Source: Holophagales bacterium
GTDB taxonomy: Bacteria; Acidobacteriota; Thermoanaerobaculia; UBA5066
DNA: 64,000 nt
Assembly (NCBI GenBank): GCA_016719485.1
Contig: JADJZB010000030.1
Coordinates: forward strand, 159,501-223,500
Direction: 5' to 3'
Shown here in pieces: positions 56,592 to 64,000 of the stretch. The position numbers and the translations under genes are program-made. How positions within the stretch are numbered: position 1 is the first letter of the stretch; each line of letters begins with the position of its first letter. The notes beneath the pieces are model-generated. The model did not search any database, had not been told where the DNA came from, and saw only the letters and a list, made by a program, of their open reading frames with translations.

Positions 56592-57086
56592 TCACTCCCG
56601 AAAGAGGCTGTCGATGTCTTCGTCGGTGATCTCGGCGAACGGGGAGTCGATCCCCTCGTGCCGCCGTTCCTTCTCTTCCTCGACCTTCCGCTGGATGGCG
56701 ACGAAGATCCTCTCGAGATCCTGCGTCGCCTTCCGGACCCGGAGCCTCACGAGGCCGAGCGAGGAGTGCTCGTCGAAGATGATGACGAGGATCACCCGCT
56801 GGTCGACGATGGCGATGTAGACGTTGTCCTTCTCGCCTTCGTGGAAGAGGACGGGGAACTCCTTCTCCCCGATGAGCTTCGCGAGGCCGTCCGTCGCCGC
56901 CACGTTGCCGGCGGTGAGCGAGGCGAGGGAGGTCGTGTCGAGGCTCTCGAGGTCGCCCTGGGCGGCGATCTGCTGGCCGTTCTTGTCGACGATGAAAACG
57001 ACCTTCGCCTGGGCGTCTGCTTTGAGCCGCCCGATGACTTCCTTTATCTGCTGAAACTCTTCGTCGAAGAGGACGAAATCCGTCAT
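56592..57086 (-). CDS. mglB: MglB, roadblock-domain GAP for MglA
   Basis: A 164-aa roadblock/LC7 protein. VLFDEEFQQIKEVIGRLKAD, AKVVFIVDKNGQQIAAQGDL, LASLTAGNVAATDGLAKLIG and HEGEKDNVYIAIVDQRVILV match MglB. An acidic helix-rich C-terminus (EEEKERRHEGIDSPFAEITD) follows. MglB accelerates GTP hydrolysis by MglA and sets polarity. It precedes mglA on the same strand and follows recR. Confidence 0.93.
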   Translation of the reverse strand: MTDFVLFDEEFQQIKEVIGRLKADAQAKVVFIVDKNGQQIAAQGDLESLDTTSLASLTAGNVAATDGLAKLIGEKEFPVLFHEGEKDNVYIAIVDQRVILVIIFDEHSSLGLVRLRVRKATQDLERIFVAIQRKVEEEKERRHEGIDSPFAEITDEDIDSLFRE

Positions 57087-57135
57087 ATGGCGCCGATCCT
57101 CGCTAGTGTAACCGATGGTCCCGTGCCACTTGCCG

Positions 57136-57729
57136 CTAGACCTCCCGCCGGCCCGACAGGGATCGCCCGAGGGTCACCTCGTCGGCGAACTCGATCGCCG
57201 CGCCGACGGGAAGGCCGAACGCGAGGCGCGTGACGCGGATCCCGAGCGGCTTGAGCCGCCGGGCCAGGTAGAGGGCGGTCGCCTCCCCTTCGACGTTCGG
57301 GTTCGTCGCCAGGACGACCTCCGTCACGCCCGCGGCCGCCCTCTCGAGGAGGCCGGTCACGTGAAGGTCGTCGGGGCCGATTCCCCGGAGCGGGGCGAGG
57401 GCGCCCCCGAGGACGTGATAGCGCCCCCGGAACTCCCGCGTCCGCTCGAGGACCTCCACGTCGAACGGCTCCTCCACGACCGCCAGGAGCGCTGCGTCGC
57501 GCGAGGGGTCGGTGCAGAGGCCGCACGGGTCCTCCTCGGTCAGCGCGTGGCAGACGGAGCACGAACGGGTCTTCTCACGCGCCTCGAGCACGGCCCCGGA
57601 GAGCCCCGCGGCCTCGGCCTGGGGCGCCACCAGGAGGAAGTGGGCGATCCGGCGTGCGCTCTTGGGGCCGATTCCGGGAAGGCGCTCCAGCGCCGCGACG
57701 AGGCGCGCGAGCGCCGGGAGGGCCGTCAC
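57136..57729 (-). CDS. recR: RecR recombination mediator
   Basis: A 197-aa DNA-repair protein that loads RecA with RecF/RecO. Helix-hairpin-helix LERLPGIGPKSARRIAHFLL; zinc finger CSVCHALTEEDPCGLC; TOPRIM domain with VVEEPFDVEVLERTREFRGR and YHVLGGALAPLRGIGPDDL; C-terminal VTRLAFGLPVGAAIEFADEV. GTG 57729 overlaps the dnaX stop by four bases (GTGA), the usual dnaX-recR coupling (a ybaB gene is not between them here). Confidence 0.95.
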   Translation of the reverse strand: MTALPALARLVAALERLPGIGPKSARRIAHFLLVAPQAEAAGLSGAVLEAREKTRSCSVCHALTEEDPCGLCTDPSRDAALLAVVEEPFDVEVLERTREFRGRYHVLGGALAPLRGIGPDDLHVTGLLERAAAGVTEVVLATNPNVEGEATALYLARRLKPLGIRVTRLAFGLPVGAAIEFADEVTLGRSLSGRREV

Positions 57730-59498
57730 GGCTTGCGCTCGTCGGGCTTCACGTCGGCAATCTCGCCGTCGAACAGGTCGAGGATCTTCCGGACCCTGTC
57801 GTCGGCCGCAGCCCGGTTCTTCAGGTTCTCGCGCTCGATCGTCCCGGGGTCGGCGGAGGCGGCGGCGGCCGTCAGGTCGCCCCCGGCAGGCTCGGCGCTC
57901 TCGATCACCACGCGGGCCTTCGGCCCCAGGATGGCGATGGCCGCCTCGTCGAGGGCCTTCTTCATCGCCGGCTCTCCGAGCCTGCGGGCCAGGGGCGGGC
58001 TGGGGGGGTCGAGGACGAGGCGGACCGTCTTGCCGTCGATGGAAACGGAGACGTCCTCGAGCGCCGCGCCGAGGTTCGAGTGCCGCTTGTCCACCGCTTC
58101 GCGGAAGGCGTTCACGCTGTCGGCCACGGTCTCGGGCTCCGGCTCTGCCACTTCGAGCGGGGTCAGGCCGACGAAGCGCGGGGTTTCGCTGGAGGCCGGG
58201 GCGGGGCGGGGCTCGGGTGCGAGGGTCCGGCGGAGCGGCTCGACCGGCGGGGACGCGGGCCGCGGCGCGGGCACGGACGAAGCGAGGGGCCCCGGAGCGG
58301 CGGCCCGCGCGGCTGGAAGGGGAAGAGACGCTCCCGAGGCGAGGATCTCCTCGATCGGGATGAGGCCGGGCAGCTCGGCGAGCCGGAGGAGGAGGACCTC
58401 GAGGGCGAGCGCGGGGACGTCGCTGCGGCGGAGCATTCCCTCGGCCTCCGAGAGGAGCGTCAGTATCCGCAGGAGCGTGGAGTAGGGCGTCGTCCGCGCC
58501 ATGTCCCTGAGGGTGGCGGAGCCGTCCTCGGAGATCCCCGCCACGCCGGGCGCCGACGGGTCCGCGGCGAACCGGACGGCCCCGCGGACGAGGGCCGTCA
58601 GGTCGTGGGTCGTCGCGCGCGGATCCGAGCCAGCGGCCTCCAGCTCGGCGGCGCCCCTGAGGACCGCCGCCCGGTCGCCGGCGAGGACGGCCGCCAGGAG
58701 GGAAACCAGGGCGGTCCGGTCGGGGGAGCCGAGGAGGAGGGCGACGTCCGCCGCGGTGACGCGGCCGCTCGTCTGGGCGACCGCCTGGTCGAGGAGCGAG
58801 AGCCCGTCGCGCAGGCTCCCCGTCGCCGCGGCGGCGAGGGCCGCGAGCGCTGCGGGCTCGACCCAGGGCGCCGGCTTCTCCGCCGCGTCGACGGCGTACC
58901 CCTCGCGGTGGGCGATCTCGGCGAGCCGATCGGCGACCTCGGCGTCTGTCAGCCGGCGGAAGTCGAAGCGCTGGCACCGGGAGAGGATCGTCGCGGGGAT
59001 CTTGTGCCGTTCCGTCGTCGCGAGGATGAAGACGGCGTGTGACGGCGGCTCCTCGAGCGTCTTCAGGAGAGCCTGGAACGCCGCGGCCGAGATGGCGTGG
59101 ACCTCGTCGATGATGAAGACCTTGCGCCGATCCCTCACCGGCGCGTAGCCGACGATCTCGATCAGGTCCCGCGCCTGGTCGACCTTGCCGTGCGTGGCGC
59201 CGTCGATCTCGAGGGCGTCGATGGACCGCCCCTCGAGGACCTCCTGGCACGACTCGCACGTCCCGCACGGGCTCGGGGTCGGACCGGCGGCAGACCGGCA
59301 GTTGATGCCGGCGGCCAGGAGGCGCGCCGAGGTCGTCTTCCCGACGCCGCGCGGCCCCGAAAAGAGGTAGGCGTGGGCCATCCGGTCCTGGGTCAGGGCG
59401 TTCGTCAGGGCACGGACGATCTCGGGCTGTCCCACGACGTCCGTGAACGTCCGGGGTCGCCACTTTCTCGCGAGGGGAACGAAGGTGTTCGTCGTCAT
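57726..59498 (-). CDS. dnaX: DNA polymerase III subunits tau/gamma
   Basis: A 590-aa clamp-loader ATPase. LARKWRPRTFTDVVGQPEIV is the classical start, Walker A GPRGVGKTTSARLLA, zinc ligands in PSPCGTCESCQ, and Walker B in FIIDEVHAISAAAFQALLKT with LEEPPSHAVF. The C-terminal part is Pro-rich and would bind polymerase core. A slippery-frameshift site is not evident. The start is ATG 59498; the open frame further upstream runs across the SRP RNA and is not coding. Confidence 0.95.
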   Translation of the reverse strand: MTTNTFVPLARKWRPRTFTDVVGQPEIVRALTNALTQDRMAHAYLFSGPRGVGKTTSARLLAAGINCRSAAGPTPSPCGTCESCQEVLEGRSIDALEIDGATHGKVDQARDLIEIVGYAPVRDRRKVFIIDEVHAISAAAFQALLKTLEEPPSHAVFILATTERHKIPATILSRCQRFDFRRLTDAEVADRLAEIAHREGYAVDAAEKPAPWVEPAALAALAAAATGSLRDGLSLLDQAVAQTSGRVTAADVALLLGSPDRTALVSLLAAVLAGDRAAVLRGAAELEAAGSDPRATTHDLTALVRGAVRFAADPSAPGVAGISEDGSATLRDMARTTPYSTLLRILTLLSEAEGMLRRSDVPALALEVLLLRLAELPGLIPIEEILASGASLPLPAARAAAPGPLASSVPAPRPASPPVEPLRRTLAPEPRPAPASSETPRFVGLTPLEVAEPEPETVADSVNAFREAVDKRHSNLGAALEDVSVSIDGKTVRLVLDPPSPPLARRLGEPAMKKALDEAAIAILGPKARVVIESAEPAGGDLTAAAASADPGTIERENLKNRAAADDRVRKILDLFDGEIADVKPDERKP

Positions 59499-59526
59499 GA
59501 AAGAAGCCGAGCCCCTCGATGAGTCC

Positions 59527-59624
59527 GGGTGATCCGCGGCGCTCGATCCGTTCCTCTTAGTGCTGCTTCCTTCCGGACCTGACACGTTTCGAGGGGGATC
59601 GTCGCGCGGGACCCGAACTCACCC
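59527..59624 (-). ncRNA. ffs: Small SRP RNA (4.5S type)
   Basis: The minus strand carries GTCAGGTCCGGAAGGAAGCA with the following GCACTAAG, the conserved tip of the signal-recognition-particle RNA bound by Ffh. Arms close over GGGTGA/TCACCC at the ends, and GACGATCC...GGATCG inside, giving a 98-base hairpin. Placed between tRNA-Ser and dnaX, its common bacterial location. It targets membrane and exported proteins to the translocon. Confidence 0.93.
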
Positions 59625-59702
59625 AGGGGCCCGGGCGGGGGATCTTAGAACAGCGGACCCCGGCCGCGGGCGAAAAACGGGTCGCTCCGGGCAGAACGAA
59701 CG

Positions 59703-59792
59703 TGGCGGACAGGGTGGGATTCGAACCCACGGTAGCCTTTCGACTACACACGGCTTCCAACCGTGCTCCTTAAACCGCTCGGACACCTGTCC
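59703..59792 (-). tRNA. tRNA-Ser (anticodon GGA)
   Basis: Acceptor stem GGACAGG/CCTGTCC, CCA encoded at 59703-59705. The anticodon loop TTGGAAG within CGG...CCG reads GGA; a long variable arm GTAGTCGAAAGGCTAC is typical of serine tRNAs; the T arm has GTTCGAA. 90 bases. Confidence 0.97.
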
Positions 59793-59920
59793 ACGTCCGC
59801 GGGGACGGAGACTCTGCCCCGCCTGCGCCGTTCCGTCAAGCAGGATCTCGCAGCAGGATCTCGCAGAAGAGGCCGTCGGGGGCAAACGCGAACGCCTCCG
59901 GCGCCGTATCAGGTAACGTG

Positions 59921-60391
59921 ATGGCCCGTAGTTTCTTCCGCCTCGCCCCGACCGCCCTCGCGGCAGCCCTCGCGCTCCTGACCGCTATGCCCGCCGCGGC
60001 CGCGGGAAAGCTCGTCGAGGAGACGGTCGACGTCCCCCGAGCGACCCGCGTCCCGCTGACGATCTCATTCGAGAAGTCGGCGGTCTTCGCTTTGGAGTCC
60101 CAGAACGACCCGAAGCCCGAGGACGTCGAGGACGCCCGGACGAAGGACCCGGACGACAAGACCTGGGTCCTCCTCCGTTTCTATTACCGCAACGACGGGT
60201 GGACCAGGCAGAAGGTGAAGGTCCGCGCCCTGCTCCTCGACGACGCCGGCGGGGTCCTGGCGGACGTGGGCCGGTCGACGAAGCTCGGCAAGCAGGAGAA
60301 AGAGGACACCTTCAACATCCCCATGAAGGTCAAGACCCTCGACTGGGGCCGCGCGGCAAAGATGAAGCTCCTGGTCACGTTTCTCGACTGA
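59921..60391 (+). CDS. Small exported protein, unknown
   Basis: A 156-aa exported protein with signal segment LAPTALAAALALLTAMPAAA. The mature part contains VPRATRVPLTISFEKSAVFA, ESQNDPKPEDVEDARTKDPD, DKTWVLLRFYYRNDGWTRQK and AKMKLLVTFLD, beta-rich with a 'D-x-G-G-V' hairpin. It resembles in order the exported protein at 49266, so the two may be distant paralogues. ATG 59921 is taken; a GTG three bases earlier is equally possible. Function unknown. Confidence 0.65.
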   Translation: MARSFFRLAPTALAAALALLTAMPAAAAGKLVEETVDVPRATRVPLTISFEKSAVFALESQNDPKPEDVEDARTKDPDDKTWVLLRFYYRNDGWTRQKVKVRALLLDDAGGVLADVGRSTKLGKQEKEDTFNIPMKVKTLDWGRAAKMKLLVTFLD

Positions 60392-60451
60392 CGGGCTTCC
60401 CCCTGGGGGGACCTTGCGATATCCTCTCCCGCCCGCTCCGAGGCCGATCGC

Positions 60452-60541
60452 GGTGAGGTGCTGGAGTGGTTTATCAGGCCAGTCTCGAAAACTGGTGTAG
60501 TCGAAAGGCTACCGTGGGTTCAAATCCCACCCTCACCGCCA
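60452..60541 (+). tRNA. tRNA-Ser (anticodon CGA)
   Basis: GGTGAGG/CCTCACC acceptor stem, CCA encoded at 60539-60541. Anticodon stem CCAGT/ACTGG with loop CTCGAAA, anticodon CGA; long variable arm GTAGTCGAAAGGCTAC identical to the other tRNA-Ser; T loop TTCAAAT. 90 bases. Confidence 0.97.
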
Positions 60542-60594
60542 TTTGATCTGTCCCGGGGACTTCGGAGCCGCCCACCAGGGCGGCCCTTTCGTTT

Positions 60595-61413
60595 TCAGCG
60601 CTTCAGGAACCACCCGGCGAGCGCCGTGAGGAGCCCGGCGATCCCTCCGAGGGCGTCCAGCCCCTGCTGGTTCCTGTCCCAGTCGGAGGTCGGCATCCCG
60701 ACCGATCGCGAAAAGTCGCGCCTGGTCTGAAGGTTGCGGACCTCTTCGGAGAGCTTCTCCCTCTCCCTGGCGCGGATCCGGTCCCAGCCCCCTTTCTCGA
60801 GGAAGGCGACGATCGCGGCGAGCTCGCCCCGGTCGAACCAGAGCCCGTGGTCGCGGCAGGCGTCGAGGACGATTCCGGACCCGCCGCCGTAGTTCGACCG
60901 GTTCATGAGCTTGGCGCAGGAGGGGCAGGCGCGGTACTTCACGGCCGGGAGCGCGCCGCTCGCCTTCTTCCCGGGCGCCGCCGGCGCCGTCGGAACGGCC
61001 TCCGCCGGAGGTTCGGCGAGGCGCACTTTCGCCCGCGTGTCGGCGTCCTTCGTCACCGCCTCGAACGCCTCCCGCTTCAGGAACAGGCCGGCACAGCGGG
61101 GGCACTCCGAGTAGCCGACGGCACCGAAGGCGTGGGCGACGAGGTCGAGACGGCAGTCGGGGCAGCGGCCCGACCCCTCCGCCACGAAGGCCGCGGCCGG
61201 GAGGAGCGCGCCGCACTTCACGCAGCGTTCGGCCTCCCGCGGGGAGAGGGCGAAGCACGTGACGCAGCGCTTCGTCGCGAGAAGCGACCCGCAGTGGACG
61301 CAGCCGCGCGCGTCCCGCGCCGCGGGAGCGCCGCAGGAGGGGCATCGAAAGGTGGGGGCCTCCGGGGGCGAGAACGCCCCCCGGTCAGCGGGTCGACTGT
61401 CTTCTGCGCTCAC
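60595..61413 (-). CDS. Multi-zinc-ribbon protein with TFIIB-type domains
   Basis: A 272-aa protein with several zinc ribbons: FRCPSCGAPAARDARGCVHC, CVTCFALSPREAERCVKCG, CPDCRLDLVAHAFGAVGYSE with CPRCAGLFL, and YRACPSCAKLMNRSNYGGGS. The segment CRDHGLWFDRGELAAIVAFL is the known zf-TFIIB-type end (DxCxxHGxWxDxGEL). The C-terminus is one hydrophobic helix (LGGIAGLLTALAGWFLKR) that could anchor it in the membrane. GTG 61413 with GGGAG eight bases upstream. It overlaps the tadA end by 29 bases. Function unknown. Confidence 0.8.
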   Translation of the reverse strand: MSAEDSRPADRGAFSPPEAPTFRCPSCGAPAARDARGCVHCGSLLATKRCVTCFALSPREAERCVKCGALLPAAAFVAEGSGRCPDCRLDLVAHAFGAVGYSECPRCAGLFLKREAFEAVTKDADTRAKVRLAEPPAEAVPTAPAAPGKKASGALPAVKYRACPSCAKLMNRSNYGGGSGIVLDACRDHGLWFDRGELAAIVAFLEKGGWDRIRAREREKLSEEVRNLQTRRDFSRSVGMPTSDWDRNQQGLDALGGIAGLLTALAGWFLKR

Positions 61414-61879
61414 GGAAGAACTCCCTGAGGATTGTCCCGCACTCCTTTTCCAGGAGGCCCGCCTCGACCTCGACCCTGTGGTTGAGGCGCTCGTCGCGGC
61501 AGAGGTCCCCGAGCGAACCGGCGAAACCCGCCTTCGGGTCGGACGCCCCGTAGACGAGACGGGGAAGGCGCGAGAGGACGATCGCCCCGGCGCACATCGC
61601 ACACGGCTCGAGAGTGACGTAGAGCGTGCAGCCGTCGAGCCGCCACGTCCCGAGCCGCCGGGCCGCGCGACGCAGGACGAGGACCTCGGCGTGCGCCGTC
61701 GGATCGTGGTCGACCTCGCGGCGATTGCGGGCGCGGGCCACGACGCGGCCGTCCTTCACGACGACGGCCCCGATCGGCACGTCGCGGTGCGCCGGGGCCC
61801 GCCGCGCCGCGCGGAGAGCCTCGCGCATGAAGCCCGCGTCCTGATCGAGGATCGCCACGAGCAGGCCACGCACGGTCAC
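61385..61879 (-). CDS. tadA: tRNA adenosine(34) deaminase
   Basis: A 164-aa cytidine-deaminase-fold enzyme that converts A34 to inosine in tRNA-Arg(ACG). MREALRAARRAPAHRDVPIG, AVVVKDGRVVARARNRREVD, the zinc site TAHAEVLVLRRAARRL (HAE) with YVTLEPCAMCAGAIVLSRLP (PCxxC), and ASDPKAGFAGSLGDL are all diagnostic. The start is uncertain: GTG 61879 is used, but GTG 61873 or 61858 would also give a complete protein. Confidence 0.93.
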   Translation of the reverse strand: MTVRGLLVAILDQDAGFMREALRAARRAPAHRDVPIGAVVVKDGRVVARARNRREVDHDPTAHAEVLVLRRAARRLGTWRLDGCTLYVTLEPCAMCAGAIVLSRLPRLVYGASDPKAGFAGSLGDLCRDERLNHRVEVEAGLLEKECGTILREFFRERRRQSTR

Positions 61880-61944
61880 GGGGCGTAGGTTACGGGACGC
61901 GGGGGCCCGAATCACCCCCTCGGGTATTCTCCGCGTCCCCGCCG

Positions 61945-62601
61945 ATGCCGAACGATACCCCGACCCGGGACTCCGCCTCCGACGCCGCCACCCCGGCCGC
62001 CCCGCACCGGCCGCTCTGGGCCCGTCTCTTCGGCCCGCCGGCGCGGCTTCTCCTCCGCGCGTTCGGCTGGCGGCTCGAAGGATCGCTCCCCGCGGAGCCG
62101 AAGTTCGTCCTGATCGCGGCGCCCCACACGAGCAACTGGGACCTCGTCCTGATGCTCCTCTGCGGCCTCTCCTTCGGGATGTGGCCGTCGTGGGTCGGCA
62201 AGCACACGCTCTTCCTCCCGCCGTTCGGCGGCCTGCTGCGGCTGCTCGGCGGAATCCCGGTCGACCGGCGGTCCCGTGGAAACCGCGTCGAGCAGCTCGC
62301 GGCGCTCTTCGCTGCGCGCGACCGCCTGATCCTGGCGATACCGCCCGAGGGATCGCGGTCGAGCCAGACGCACTGGAAGAGCGGCTTCTACTGGGTCGCC
62401 CGCACCGCAAACGTCCCGGTCTGCCTCTCCTTCCTCGACTGGGGCACCCGCAGGGCCGGCCTCGGCCCGCTCCTGGTCCCGACCGGCGACCTCGGCGCCG
62501 ACATGGACTTCGTCCGGGCGTTCTACGCCGGACGGAAGGGGCGCTTCCCCGGCATGCAGAGTCCGATTCGCCTCGAGGGCGAGGACGGGCCTGCCACGTA
62601 A
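61945..62601 (+). CDS. 1-acylglycerol-3-phosphate acyltransferase-like protein
   Basis: A 218-aa acyltransferase with PlsC-type motifs. LIAAPHTSNWDLVLMLLCGL has the HxxxxD active site; then GGIPVDRRSRGNRVEQLAAL and LAIPPEGSRSSQTHWKSGFY carry the substrate-binding EGSR block. ATG 61945; the first 25 residues are polar and may be cytosolic. The narrow group (lysophosphatidate or another acyl acceptor) is not clear. It converges on the large partial gene at 62623. Confidence 0.87.
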   Translation: MPNDTPTRDSASDAATPAAPHRPLWARLFGPPARLLLRAFGWRLEGSLPAEPKFVLIAAPHTSNWDLVLMLLCGLSFGMWPSWVGKHTLFLPPFGGLLRLLGGIPVDRRSRGNRVEQLAALFAARDRLILAIPPEGSRSSQTHWKSGFYWVARTANVPVCLSFLDWGTRRAGLGPLLVPTGDLGADMDFVRAFYAGRKGRFPGMQSPIRLEGEDGPAT

Positions 62602-62622
62602 GTCGACCTCACGCCACGGTCG

Positions 62623-64000
62623 CTACCGGGCGTGGAAGAGGCGGCTCGGCGGGACCGGCGTCAGCGACTCGCCCGGCGCGTCCATCCGCAAGCCGAGGCC
62701 TGCCACGAAGTTGCGCTGGAAGTAACGGACCTCGACCGCGTGGAGGCCCGCCTGCAGGGCCGCTGCGCCGCGCCGGCTCAGGTAGTCGGTCGGCTCGTTC
62801 CCGATCACGCTCTCGCCGTCGACGAGGAGCTGGGCCCCGTCCTCGGCCCGGAGCGAGAAGGTGGTGAGGCCGTCGGCGGGCACCGCGAGGTAGCCCGCGC
62901 AGACGAGGCCGAACCGTTCCTTCGGCATCTCGGGGGTGAGCGCCACCGTCGGGATCACGAGTGCCCGCGCCGGCGTCAGGGCGGCGAAGTCCGGCAGCTT
63001 CCTCCACTCGCCCTCGTAGAGCCGGCACGAGAGGCCCGGCGCGAGCGAGGAGGCGTCCACCTTCGCCGCGTCCCTCGGCACGACCCTGGTGAAGGTCGAG
63101 GACGCGACGAACCGGTCGTCGCGCCCGGGCGCGAAGGCGCGGGCCCTCACGGTCGCCGTCCTCTCGAGCGGGATCGGCCCCGTGTAGACCGGCGCGTCCG
63201 GCGACGGCACGCTCCCGTCGAGCGTGAAGCGGATCGTCGCGCCCGGCGTCGGCGAGGTGAGGACGACGGACGTCCTCTCGACGAACGTCGCGCCAGGCGT
63301 TTCGAAGTGGACGACGGTTGCCGCGCCAGGATCGAGGAAGCGCTGCGCGGAGAGGACGGCGTCGTTCGGGTTCCGCGCCGCCGTGACGGCGAGGATCCGG
63401 AGCCTCTCGTCCGAGGGCAGCGTCAGCTCGCGGGCCCCCTTCGGGACGTCGAGCCGAAGGCGGAAGAGGTGCGCGAGGGCGTACGCCTCGTTCTCGCCGC
63501 GCGCGCCGTGGCGGTGCGTCGCGACCCACGCGAGAGGTGTCTCCTTCGCGTAGGCGGGCGCGATCCCATCGGCCTCGTCGACCCGCGCGCCGCCGACCAT
63601 CCGGTTGTTCCACTGCCCGACGGGCTCGGCCCAGTCGGGGACCGTCAGCGCCGCCGCCTTCCCGTCGACGCCGAACGGAGCTCTCCGGTCGCCTCCGATC
63701 GCGGCCGCGACGAGGTAGACCCTGTCGAAGTCGCCGGCCGGGAGCGCCAGCTTCTGCCCGCGCGCGACGAGGACGTTCTTCTCACCCGGCCCCTGTGGTC
63801 CCGTCCGGAACGGGATCCCGCCGGAGACGACGGTGGCCGGGAGGAGCTCGCCCGCGAGGCTCCGTCCCTGTCCGTCGAAGTCGCCGTCCTTGCGCGCCTC
63901 GTCCCGGCTGATGCCGTCGAGGTCCCACGGGAGGACGAGCGGGACGGCGACGGGAGGCTCGAGGCGCGCGGCCTCGGGGGCGAGCCTCACGGCGAGCGTC
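62623..64000 (-). CDS. Large glycan-active protein, 5' end outside window (GH38-C-like and PA14-like parts)
   Basis: The visible 459 codons are the C-terminal part of a larger protein. PFRTGPQGPGEKNVLVARGQ with KLALPAGDFDRVYLVAAAIG looks like the C-terminal region of alpha-mannosidase-type (GH38) proteins. TIRFTLDGSVPSPDAPVYTG with PIPLERTATVRARAF is a chitobiase/FN3-like CHB_HEX repeat. The last part (GLSCRLYEGEWRKLPDF, then LRAEDGAQLLVDGESVIG and LQAGLHAVEVRYFQ) is a PA14 carbohydrate-binding module. The frame runs off the end of the window without a start. Probably a secreted or surface glycan-degrading enzyme; the catalytic part is not visible. Confidence 0.75.
   Translation of the reverse strand, partial: TLAVRLAPEAARLEPPVAVPLVLPWDLDGISRDEARKDGDFDGQGRSLAGELLPATVVSGGIPFRTGPQGPGEKNVLVARGQKLALPAGDFDRVYLVAAAIGGDRRAPFGVDGKAAALTVPDWAEPVGQWNNRMVGGARVDEADGIAPAYAKETPLAWVATHRHGARGENEAYALAHLFRLRLDVPKGARELTLPSDERLRILAVTAARNPNDAVLSAQRFLDPGAATVVHFETPGATFVERTSVVLTSPTPGATIRFTLDGSVPSPDAPVYTGPIPLERTATVRARAFAPGRDDRFVASSTFTRVVPRDAAKVDASSLAPGLSCRLYEGEWRKLPDFAALTPARALVIPTVALTPEMPKERFGLVCAGYLAVPADGLTTFSLRAEDGAQLLVDGESVIGNEPTDYLSRRGAAALQAGLHAVEVRYFQRNFVAGLGLRMDAPGESLTPVPPSRLFHAR

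Noticed and set aside
59499..59585. Longer dnaX start within the SRP RNA region.
   Set aside because: The extra residues are Ser/Gly-rich, unlike the DnaX N-terminus, and the DNA is accounted for by the SRP RNA. The family start FVPLARKWRPRTF follows ATG 59498 directly.

Overview
The window comes from a GC-rich Gram-negative bacterium, most likely an Acidobacteriota. The 563-aa protein at 18928 is of the VWFA-related acidobacterial type. The window also has outer-membrane beta-barrel and TonB-type proteins, MglA/MglB polarity proteins, and dense GTG starts with GTGA overlaps. Most of it is ordinary chromosome, with both ends cut inside genes (glgC on the left, a GH38-like/PA14 protein on the right).

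Layout. 1-11.9 kb is an alpha-glucan locus. glgC (glycogen synthesis) diverges from a run holding a GH13 amylase lipoprotein, a complete maltodextrin-type ABC importer (malK, malE, malF, malG), a glucodextranase-C-like secreted protein and a large outer-membrane barrel, closed by a strong terminator. A paralogue of the secreted protein follows. 12-31.3 kb is mixed metabolism and secretion: amino-acid permease, HAD and SDR enzymes, moaD/moaE, a VOC protein with a histone H1-like tail, kbl, CAAX-type protease, VWFA protein, nucleotidyltransferase, OPT transporter, M14 peptidase, serine hydrolase, and a block of small minus-strand enzymes that includes one chimeric pseudogene.

31.4-42.65 kb is the standout. 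It is an array of integron gene cassettes, with about ten clear and three decayed attC sites. The cassettes carry almost only minus-strand genes: two toxin-antitoxin pairs (RelE/ParE-like and BrnT/BrnA), an FMN reductase, a YdeI-like protein, a CAAX-type protease, an S41 peptidase, several secreted or membrane proteins of unknown function, and one cassette with no credible gene. No integron integrase is visible, so within the window this is a CALIN (cluster of attC sites lacking an integrase). The attC sites are almost uniform on the right and decay toward the left, and a nest of inverted repeats lies just beyond the right end.

43.3-64 kb is backbone again: SprT-like protease, 3-hydroxyisobutyrate-dehydrogenase-like enzyme, two overlapping gamma-glutamyltransferases, SpoIIE-type phosphatase, nadA, exonuclease, a degenerate receiver with mglA/mglB, recR, dnaX, SRP RNA, two tRNA-Ser genes, tadA and an acyltransferase. 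dnaX, SRP RNA and tRNA-Ser lie side by side.

Limits: all calls come from reading the sequence and translations by eye. No homology search, folding program or codon statistics was run. Start codons are chosen from ribosome-binding sites, signal peptides and overlaps, and several remain uncertain.
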